Assembly (NCBI GenBank): GCA_003221075.1
Contig: QHUF01000175.1
Location: forward strand, 1-6,982
DNA length: 6,982 nucleotides
Origin: Gemmatimonadota bacterium
Lineage (GTDB): Bacteria; Gemmatimonadota; Gemmatimonadetes; Gemmatimonadales; GWC2-71-9
Direction of reading: 5' to 3'
The stretch's first letter is position 1. Every line of letters starts with the position of its first letter. A model generated the notes under the pieces. It saw nothing but the letters and a program-made list of their open reading frames with translations, had not been told where the DNA came from and did not search any database. The position numbers were made by a program, and so were the translations under genes. Shown in pieces: positions 1-5,484 of the stretch.

Positions 1-822
1 GTCGGCAATTTCGGCCGGCTGCGACGGCGCGGCGCGAGCCTGCAGCTCGGGTTCCCGGTGTTCGGCGACAACTATACGCGGCTATACCTGTCGTACGGCA
101 TCGACCAGCAGAGCTTCACGGGGTCCGATCCGACGGCGTCGGCGGCCTTCCGCTGCAACGACTGCGTGCGTTCGACCATCGGCGCGTCCCTGATGCGGGA
201 TACGCGGATCGATTTGCCGTTCCCCACCGCGGGCACGATGGTCCAGCTCGGGCTGTCGCAGAGCGGGGGCCTGCTGGGCGGCTCCGGCAACTTCCAGCGG
301 GCCGACCTCGAGGGGCACTTCTACGCGCCGATCGGCACGCTCGGGAGCTCGCCGACGTCCAATGTGAAGTTCGTGCTCGGCTTCTCGACGCGGTCCGGAT
401 TCGTGTTCGGCAACTCGCCCTTCTTCGAGCAGCTGTTCACGCTCGGCGGCACGCAGTTCTTCATCCCCCTGCGCGGCTATGACGAAGGGTCGATCACGCC
501 GTTCGGCTTCGATCCCAACGCCTCCGCGCAAATCAATCCCAACGCGTTCGGCAAGGCGTTCTTCTCGATGACCGGCGAGCTCGGGATGCGCGTGTCCCAG
601 ATGTTGTATCTCTCGACCTTCTTCGACGCCGGCAACGTCTGGTCCCGGCCCGCGCAGTGGGATCCCACGCGGCTGTTCCGCGGCGCCGGAATCGGCGCGG
701 CCGTCATTTCGCCGCTGGGACCGCTCGGCATCGATTACGCCTACGGGTTCGACCGGGTCGATAAGTTCGGCCGGCCGGCGCCCGGCTGGAAGCTGCACTT
801 CAAGCTCGGCAATTTCTTCTAA
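1..822 (+). CDS. bamA: BamA outer-membrane protein assembly factor, C-terminal barrel (5' truncated by window)
   Basis: This is the C-terminal part of BamA (Omp85 family), the barrel that folds and inserts outer-membrane proteins. The frame is open from base 1, so the POTRA domains and early strands lie outside the window and only 273 residues are visible. Strands alternate with glycine- and serine-rich loops. The Omp85 loop-6 signature appears as PLRGYDEG (around window residues 156-163; LRGY in place of the usual VRGF). The motif RDTRIDLPFPTAG is the typical strand plus periplasmic turn of BamA barrels. The protein ends WKLHFKLGNFF, a C-terminal beta-signal closing on aromatic residues. A CNDC motif (bases 154-165) lies in a predicted extracellular loop. 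The neighbours skp and lpxD match the bamA-skp-lpxD order known from proteobacteria. A different Omp85 member such as TamA is possible but the context argues against it. Confidence 0.92.
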   Translation, partial: VGNFGRLRRRGASLQLGFPVFGDNYTRLYLSYGIDQQSFTGSDPTASAAFRCNDCVRSTIGASLMRDTRIDLPFPTAGTMVQLGLSQSGGLLGGSGNFQRADLEGHFYAPIGTLGSSPTSNVKFVLGFSTRSGFVFGNSPFFEQLFTLGGTQFFIPLRGYDEGSITPFGFDPNASAQINPNAFGKAFFSMTGELGMRVSQMLYLSTFFDAGNVWSRPAQWDPTRLFRGAGIGAAVISPLGPLGIDYAYGFDRVDKFGRPAPGWKLHFKLGNFF

Positions 823-828
823 GCTCCA

Positions 829-849
829 CCCACGTCCCACGTCCTACAT
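829..849. repeat. Three tandem heptamers (CCCACGT-type)
   Basis: In the 43-base bamA-skp gap there are two perfect copies of CCCACGT (829-835 and 836-842), followed by a degenerate third, CCTACAT (843-849). Each perfect unit carries the self-complementary core ACGT. The repeat sits just upstream of the skp ribosome binding site. Its role is unknown; it may be one member of a dispersed intergenic heptamer family. Confidence 0.6.
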
Positions 850-850
850 C

Positions 851-855
851 GGGAG
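851..855 (+). promoter_or_regulatory. Ribosome binding site of skp
   Basis: GGGAG lies 10 bases before the ATG at 866 and supports that start. It is one of only two convincing Shine-Dalgarno sites in the window; most of the other genes begin inside or against the preceding gene and show none. Confidence 0.6.
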
Positions 856-865
856 TTCCAGCGTT

Positions 866-1414
866 ATGCAGCGTCTCGTGCTCGTGTCGCTCGCCGCCGT
901 CGCCGCCACCTTCGCGGCACCTACTGTCCTGGCCGGGCAGGGTGCTTCGTCCGCGACTGCGCCGGCCAGGATTGCGCTCATCAACTCCCAGGAGATCTTG
1001 CGCAACACGCCCGGCTACGTGGTCGCCGAATCGACGTACCGGAAAGAGTTGCAGGCGTCGCAGACCGAGTATCAGAAGCTGCAGGCGCAGCTCGATTCGG
1101 CGGTCCAGGTCTTCGATCAGCAGTCGATTGCGCTCTCGCCCGCCGCGCGGCAGGCGAAGCAGAAGGACCTCCAGGCGATGCAGCAGCGCGTCGAGCAACG
1201 CTCCACCGAGCTGCAGGAGCGCCTGCGGCAGCGTGAAGAGGACTTGTTGGGACCGCTCCGCACACGGATCACCTCGGTGATTCAGGGAATCCGCGCCGAG
1301 ATGAACTACTCGGTGATTCTGGACATCGACGCCGGCGGCGGAATCGTGGCCGCGTCGGACCCCGCGCTGAACATCACGGCGCGGGTGCTGCAGCGCCTCC
1401 GGCAGGCGCAGTAG
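866..1414 (+). CDS. skp: OmpH/Skp family periplasmic chaperone
   Basis: A 182-residue periplasmic chaperone of the Skp/OmpH family, which holds unfolded outer-membrane proteins on their way to BamA. Residues 1-23 form a signal peptide (one Arg near the N-terminus, a hydrophobic Leu/Ala/Val core, probable cleavage after VLA). The OmpH start, ARIALINSQEIL, is at residues 34-45. Residues about 55-130 are a Gln/Glu/Arg-rich coiled coil, the Skp tentacle. The closing OmpH motif, from YSVILDI to ITARVLQRL, is at residues 148-178. Length fits the family (about 160-190 residues). ATG 866 is chosen because it gives the signal peptide and has GGGAG upstream. The stop TAG (1412-1414) is in the same frame as lpxD, which continues immediately. 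Confidence 0.93.
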   Translation: MQRLVLVSLAAVAATFAAPTVLAGQGASSATAPARIALINSQEILRNTPGYVVAESTYRKELQASQTEYQKLQAQLDSAVQVFDQQSIALSPAARQAKQKDLQAMQQRVEQRSTELQERLRQREEDLLGPLRTRITSVIQGIRAEMNYSVILDIDAGGGIVAASDPALNITARVLQRLRQAQ

Positions 1415-1423
1415 CTCACCACG
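1415..1423 (+). other. Probable non-canonical lpxD start region
   Basis: The codons after the skp TAG are CTC ACC ACG CGT CCA, and then conserved LpxD sequence begins. The real start should be one of these. ACG (1421-1423) is one base from ATG. No clear Shine-Dalgarno site precedes it. A sequence error or weak coupled re-initiation after the skp stop would both fit. Confidence 0.35.
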
Positions 1424-2464
1424 CGTCCACTCTCCGCTAGTGAGATAGCTGCGCTCACCGGCGGCAAGCTGGTGGGGCCGGGCACGGTAACGGTCGCCGG
1501 GATTGCGCCGCTCGAGCGCGCGGGTCCCGGCGACCTTTCTTTTCTTGCCTCGCCCCGCTACGTCCCCTACTTTGAGCGCACCAGCGCGTCGGTGGTGCTC
1601 GTCGCGCCGGCGCTCGAAGCGGCGGCCGGCGGACCCGAGACGCGCATCGTCGTAGCCGAGCCGTACGCGGCGCTGCTGGTCGTGCTTCCCGTGCTGTATC
1701 CGCAGGCCGTCTGGGAAGCCGGCGTCCACCCCACGGCCGACATCGGCCGGGGGACGACTTGGCAGGAGCCGGTGGCCATCGGCCCCCACGCCAGTCTCGG
1801 CCGCGAGGTGCAGCTCGGGCGCAACGTGCGCATCGGCTCGGGCTGCGTGCTCGGCGATGGCGTCGCGGTCGGCGACGACACGCAGTTGTATCCCGGGGTC
1901 ACGCTGTATGCGGGCACGGCGCTCGGGAAGCGGGTGATCGTGCACGCGGGCGCGGTGCTCGGCAGCGACGGGTTCGGGTACATCCCGGGCAAGGGGGGTG
2001 GCGAAGCCCACCGCAAGATTCCGCACGTGGGCCGCTGCCTCATCGGGGATGACATCGAGATCGGCGCGAACACGTGCGTCGACCGCGGCAGCGTGGACGA
2101 TACCGTGATCGGATCGGGCACAAAGATCGACAACCTGGTCCACATCGCGCACAACGTGCGGATCGGTGCGCGCTGCCTCATCATGGCGCAGGCGGGCATC
2201 GCGGGGAGCTGCCAGGTGGAGGACGACGTGATCATCGCCGGTCAGGTAGGGATCTCGGATCATCTCACCGTCGGGCGCGGGGCGCGCATCCTCGTGCAGT
2301 CGGGGCTGATCGGTGATGTGCCCCCGGGCGCGACGCTGCTCGGCTACCCGGCGCGCCCGCGGCGCGAGTACCTGCGCGCCCAGGCGGCGATGTACCGCCT
2401 CGCGAAGATCGTGGACGAGCTCGAAGCTCTCGTAAAGCCGGCGTCCAATAGCCCAGACCACTAG
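1415..2464 (+). CDS. lpxD: LpxD, UDP-3-O-(3-hydroxyacyl)glucosamine N-acyltransferase (start codon unclear)
   Basis: A cytoplasmic acyltransferase of lipid A synthesis that transfers a 3-hydroxyacyl chain from ACP to the 2-amino group of UDP-3-O-acylglucosamine. The N-terminal uridine-binding domain includes APLERAGPGDLSFLA followed by PRY. A long left-handed beta-helix of hexapeptide repeats (IGPHAS, LGRNVR, IGSGCV and so on) follows, with the family motif GSDGFGY and catalytic VHIAHNV. The catalytic His is residue 227 counted from GTG 1472, equivalent to E. coli His239. A C-terminal helix ends the protein. The entry runs from the codon after the skp stop because the LpxD-like segment LSASEIAALTGGKL (1430-1471) lies before the first canonical start, GTG 1472. 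No ATG, GTG or TTG occurs in frame in 1415-1471. ACG 1421 or CTC 1415 are near- or non-cognate candidates. A GTG 1472 start would give 330 residues and lose the first helix of the domain. Confidence 0.93.
   Translation, partial: LTTRPLSASEIAALTGGKLVGPGTVTVAGIAPLERAGPGDLSFLASPRYVPYFERTSASVVLVAPALEAAAGGPETRIVVAEPYAALLVVLPVLYPQAVWEAGVHPTADIGRGTTWQEPVAIGPHASLGREVQLGRNVRIGSGCVLGDGVAVGDDTQLYPGVTLYAGTALGKRVIVHAGAVLGSDGFGYIPGKGGGEAHRKIPHVGRCLIGDDIEIGANTCVDRGSVDDTVIGSGTKIDNLVHIAHNVRIGARCLIMAQAGIAGSCQVEDDVIIAGQVGISDHLTVGRGARILVQSGLIGDVPPGATLLGYPARPRREYLRAQAAMYRLAKIVDELEALVKPASNSPDH
2448..2450 (+). other. Possible ATA start codon of lpxC-fabZ
   Basis: Between the in-frame stop TAA (2433-2435) and the conserved GTGLHTG motif there is no ATG, GTG or TTG. 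ATA 2448, one base from ATG, gives an N-terminus of the expected length. ACG 2475 is another candidate but leaves a very short leader. No strong Shine-Dalgarno site precedes it, so coupling to lpxD translation is likely. Confidence 0.35.
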
Positions 2465-3737
2465 ACGTTCCGTCACGCGCCGCACGGCGCTGCGTGGTAC
2501 CGGGCTCCACACCGGCGCCGCGACGGAAGCGACGTTCCTGCCGGCACCCGCCGGGCAGGGCATCGTGTTTCGGCGCACCGACCTCGCCGGCAAACCCGAG
2601 GTCCCCGCGCGGCTGACCGAAGTCGAGGCGGTCGAGCGGCGCACCGCGATCGGTCACGGCGCAGCGACGATTCACACCGTCGAGCATGTGCTCGCGGCCG
2701 TCGCGGCACACCTGATCGACGACCTGACGATCGAGCTCACGGGTCCCGAGCCGCCGATTCTCGACGGCAGCGTGCAGCCGTACTTCGAGGCGCTGGCGCA
2801 GGCGGAGCCCGCGTCCGTTGGGGGCGAGCCGGCGGTGCTCACCGTGACGGCGCCGTTCACGGTCACCGACAAGGATGCGGCCTATGTGGTCGCACCGGCC
2901 AAGACGTTCCGGCTGACGGTGTCGATCGAATGGGCGCATCCCTTGATCGGCCGGCAGACCGGCGCCTACGAGGTCACGCCGTCAAACTTCGCGACGGAGC
3001 TCGCGCCCGCGCGGACGTTCGGCTTCACGCACGAGGTGGCCGAGCTGCAGGCGCGCGGGCTGATCAAGGGCGCGTCGGAAACGAATGCGATCGTGCTCGA
3101 CGAGCGGGGCGTCGTGAATGGCGGGAAGTTGCGCTGGCCGGACGAATTCGTGCGGCACAAGGCGGCGGACATCGTGGGGGACCTGGCGCTGACCGGCGCC
3201 CGGATTCAGGCTCATGTGGTGGCGACGCGGCCCAGCCATGGCGGCAACATTGCGCTGGCGCGCGCGCTCGCTCGCGCAGGGAGGCGCACCGGAATGCCGG
3301 CGATGGACATCGCGAAAATCATGGACTATCTGCCCCACCGGTATCCGTTCTTGCTCGTCGATCGGATCATCGAGGTCGAGGGAAACAAACGGATCGTGGG
3401 CATCAAGAACGTGACCATCAACGAGCCGTTCTTTCAGGGGCACTTCCCAGGTCACCCCATCATGCCGGGCGTGCTAATTATCGAGGCGATGGCGCAGGTC
3501 GGCGGCATGCTGTTAATGCGTCACTTCGAGGGTCAGGACACCGCAAACAAGGTCGTGTACTTCATGTCGCTCGACAACGTGAAGTTCCGCCGGCCGGTCG
3601 TGCCCGGTGACCAGATCCGCTTCGAGCTCGACATGGTTCAGTTCCGCGGCAAGACGTGCAAGATGAAGGGAGCCGGGTTCGTCGACGGACAGGTCGTCGC
3701 CGAGGCCGAAATGATGGCGATGGTGGTCGACAAGTGA
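2448..3737 (+). CDS. lpxC/fabZ: LpxC-FabZ fusion: UDP-3-O-acyl-GlcNAc deacetylase / 3-hydroxyacyl-ACP dehydratase
   Basis: A bifunctional cytoplasmic enzyme. The LpxC half (up to about base 3293) is the zinc deacetylase of the committed lipid A step. Numbered from ATA 2448 it shows GTGLHTG (17-23), TVEH with zinc ligand His80, ARTFGF (188-193), RHKAAD with ligands His237 and Asp241, and PSHGG with His264. These match E. coli His79, His238, Asp242 and His265 within one residue. The FabZ half (from ATG 3294) has PHRYPFLLVDR, GHFPGHPIMPGVL with a catalytic His, and IIEAMAQ with a catalytic Glu. Counted from ATG 3294 these are His50 and Glu64, against 49 and 63 in Pseudomonas FabZ. There is no linker. 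Such fusions are known in Bacteroidota and some other phyla. The start is uncertain: the first canonical codon, GTG 2565, would delete GTGLHTG. ATA 2448 is the most plausible near-cognate start (I/M-AQTTRRSVTRRT) and would overlap lpxD by 17 bases. The frame is open from 2436. Confidence 0.93.
   Translation: MAQTTRRSVTRRTALRGTGLHTGAATEATFLPAPAGQGIVFRRTDLAGKPEVPARLTEVEAVERRTAIGHGAATIHTVEHVLAAVAAHLIDDLTIELTGPEPPILDGSVQPYFEALAQAEPASVGGEPAVLTVTAPFTVTDKDAAYVVAPAKTFRLTVSIEWAHPLIGRQTGAYEVTPSNFATELAPARTFGFTHEVAELQARGLIKGASETNAIVLDERGVVNGGKLRWPDEFVRHKAADIVGDLALTGARIQAHVVATRPSHGGNIALARALARAGRRTGMPAMDIAKIMDYLPHRYPFLLVDRIIEVEGNKRIVGIKNVTINEPFFQGHFPGHPIMPGVLIIEAMAQVGGMLLMRHFEGQDTANKVVYFMSLDNVKFRRPVVPGDQIRFELDMVQFRGKTCKMKGAGFVDGQVVAEAEMMAMVVDK
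3278..3284 (+). promoter_or_regulatory. Internal Shine-Dalgarno site for possible free FabZ
   Basis: AGGGAGG, containing a full GGAGG core (3280-3284), lies 9 bases before an in-frame ATG at 3294. The site falls exactly at the LpxC/FabZ junction. Initiation there would give a 147-residue FabZ, the normal length of a stand-alone FabZ. It is a stronger site than those before the other genes in the window, most of which have none. The internal start is an inference; the fused product is the default reading. Confidence 0.5.
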
Positions 3738-4501
3738 TCCACCGGACGGCGCTCATCGACACGACCGCCGAGCTCGGCGCCGACGTCTCGGTCGGGCCGT
3801 ACTGCGTGATCGGCCCGCGGGTCACCGTCGCCGAGCGGTGCAGTATCGCCGCCCATGCGGTGCTCGAGCGCAACACGCGCGTGGCCGAGGGCGTGAAAAT
3901 CGGGTACGGCACGATCATCGGCAACGATCCGCAGGACCTGAAATACAAGGGCGAGGAGACGTGGGTCGAGATCGGCACCGGCACGATTATCCGGGAGTAC
4001 TGCACGATCAACCGCGGCAGCACCGCCACCGGCAAGACGACCGTGGGGGCGCGCTGCTTCCTCATGACGTACGTGCACATCGCTCATGACTGCGTCATCG
4101 GCAACGATGTGATCATCGCCAACGCCGTGCAGATGGCGGGGCATGTCACCGTGGACGATCGCGCCATCATCAGCGGTCTCGTGCCGATCCATCAGTTCGT
4201 CAGGATCGGCACGTATTCGTTCGTCGGCGGCGGCTCGCGGGTCAATCAGGACGTGCCGCCATACACCAAGGCCGCGGGCAACCCGGTTCATCTCTACGGC
4301 CTCAACTCCGTCGGTCTGCAGCGCGCCGGATTCTCGCCCGACCTGAAGCTCGCGCTGAAGCGCGCTTACCGGCTGGTGTTCAACTCCGATCTGACGGTGA
4401 GCCAGGGAGTCGCACGCGCCCGCACCGAGCTGCCGCAGGTTCCGGAAGTCGAAAACTTCCTGCGCTTCATCGAGGCGTCGCAACGCGGGGTCATGGTGTG
4501 A
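3734..4501 (+). CDS. lpxA: LpxA, acyl-ACP--UDP-N-acetylglucosamine O-acyltransferase
   Basis: The first enzyme of lipid A synthesis, a cytoplasmic trimer that acylates the 3 position of UDP-GlcNAc from 3-hydroxyacyl-ACP. The product has 255 residues, close to the 262 of E. coli LpxA. Residues 1-175 form a left-handed beta-helix of hexapeptide repeats, followed by the C-terminal helical domain. Visible motifs are PQDLKY (66-71, the nucleotide and substrate contact loop) and HIAHDC with catalytic His118 (E. coli His125). IHQF is at 152-155, and Gly166 aligns with E. coli Gly173, the acyl-chain ruler position; Gly there is associated with long (about C14) chains. GTG 3734 is chosen because MIHRTALI matches the family N-terminus and it overlaps the fabZ stop as GTGA. 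A longer frame from ATG 3656 would only add shadow sequence from inside fabZ. Confidence 0.95.
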   Translation: MIHRTALIDTTAELGADVSVGPYCVIGPRVTVAERCSIAAHAVLERNTRVAEGVKIGYGTIIGNDPQDLKYKGEETWVEIGTGTIIREYCTINRGSTATGKTTVGARCFLMTYVHIAHDCVIGNDVIIANAVQMAGHVTVDDRAIISGLVPIHQFVRIGTYSFVGGGSRVNQDVPPYTKAAGNPVHLYGLNSVGLQRAGFSPDLKLALKRAYRLVFNSDLTVSQGVARARTELPQVPEVENFLRFIEASQRGVMV

Positions 4502-5484
4502 AGCAGCGACCCCCCCGGCCCGTGCGTGTCGGTGTCGTCGGGGCGGGTGCGCTCGGATTCCATCACATCCGGCTCCTCAAGAAAATCGACGGCGCGGACC
4601 TCGTGGGATTCTACGACCACAATGCGGCGCGCTCGGCTCAGGTCGCCAAGGAGCTCGAGACCACTGCATTCCCCTCATTGGACGCGCTCCTGGACCGCGT
4701 CGATGCGGTCACCGTGGTGGTCCCGACGCCCGCGCACGTCGACGTCGGGTTACCGGTGCTCGAGCGCGGGTTGCACGCGCTCGTGGAAAAGCCTCTCGCC
4801 GATGCGCTGCCCGGCGCCGAGCAGCTCGTGCAGACGGCCCGGGAGCGCGGCCTGTGTCTCCAGGTCGGCCACGTCGAGCGATTCAACCGGGCGGTGCGCG
4901 CCGCGGCGCCCTATCTCGAGGAGCCGCGCTTTCTGCAGACCGAGCGCCTGGCGCCGTTCCAGCCGCGCGGCACCGACGTCGCAGTCATCCTCGACCTCAT
5001 GATTCACGATCTCGACCTCGTCCTGGAGCTGGTGCGATCCGAGGTCGGCGAGGTACGGGCGACAGGGGTGCCGATCCTCACGCCGCACGTGGACATCGCC
5101 AACGCCCGGGTGGAGTTCGCCAACGGCGCCGTCGCGATCATTACCGCGAGCCGGGTGTCGCGCGAACGCACGCGCAAGCTCCGGATCTTCCAGCCCACGG
5201 GATACTTCTCGCTCGATCTCGCGCAGGGCGACGGCCATTTCTACCGGTTGAAATCGGGATGGCAGGGATTCGGCGCGACCAAGATCGAAGAGATCGTCGA
5301 ACACGTGCGGCTCGACGCGCCCGAAGCCGAGCCGCTCAAGCTCGAGCTCGAGAGCTTCCTGCGCGCGGTGCGCGGTGACGGCGACGTCGTGGTCACCGGC
5401 GCCGCCGGGCTGCAGGCTCTCGCCCTCGCCTATCGCGTCGCCGACGCCATCAGCGCCTCGCCGCTCGCCGCGGCGCGGCCGTGA
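4498..5484 (+). CDS. Gfo/Idh/MocA-family NAD(P)-dependent oxidoreductase, GnnA-like by context
   Basis: A 328-residue sugar (nucleotide) dehydrogenase. The N-terminal Rossmann fold carries VGVVGAGALG (11-20) for NAD(P) binding, and residue Asp40 follows the second strand. EKPL (97-100) holds the family catalytic Lys98. QVGHVERFNRAV (122-133) and DLMIHDLDL (166-174, with His170) are the expected C-terminal-domain active-site motifs. It overlaps lpxA and lpxB by GTGA at both ends, so it is co-translated with lipid A genes. In Acidithiobacillus ferrooxidans gnnA (this family) and gnnB lie between lpxA and lpxB and convert the GlcNAc 3-hydroxyl of UDP-GlcNAc to an amine, giving amide-linked acyl chains. 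A GnnA-like role is therefore attractive, but no aminotransferase is present here. The substrate is not established and other UDP-sugar dehydrogenase roles are possible. Confidence 0.9.
   Translation: MKQRPPRPVRVGVVGAGALGFHHIRLLKKIDGADLVGFYDHNAARSAQVAKELETTAFPSLDALLDRVDAVTVVVPTPAHVDVGLPVLERGLHALVEKPLADALPGAEQLVQTARERGLCLQVGHVERFNRAVRAAAPYLEEPRFLQTERLAPFQPRGTDVAVILDLMIHDLDLVLELVRSEVGEVRATGVPILTPHVDIANARVEFANGAVAIITASRVSRERTRKLRIFQPTGYFSLDLAQGDGHFYRLKSGWQGFGATKIEEIVEHVRLDAPEAEPLKLELESFLRAVRGDGDVVVTGAAGLQALALAYRVADAISASPLAAARP

Noticed and set aside
866..2464. Skp-LpxD fusion through readthrough of the TAG at 1412
   Set aside because: The frames are continuous, but Skp has a signal peptide and acts in the periplasm while LpxD is cytoplasmic. 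Skp also ends at its normal family end.
800..2644. 614-codon open frame on the minus strand across skp, lpxD and the start of lpxC
   Set aside because: The + strand genes under it are unmistakable. The antisense product is Arg/His/Asp-rich low-complexity sequence of the kind expected opposite GC-biased codons, and shows no family motif.
2565..3737. GTG 2565 as the true start of lpxC-fabZ
   Set aside because: It would remove GTGLHTG and the first strands of LpxC, which are encoded directly upstream in frame.
3656..4501. ATG 3656 as the start of lpxA
   Set aside because: The added 26 residues are Arg/Gly-rich shadow sequence from inside fabZ. GTG 3734 gives the family N-terminus and the same GTGA overlap as the next two genes.
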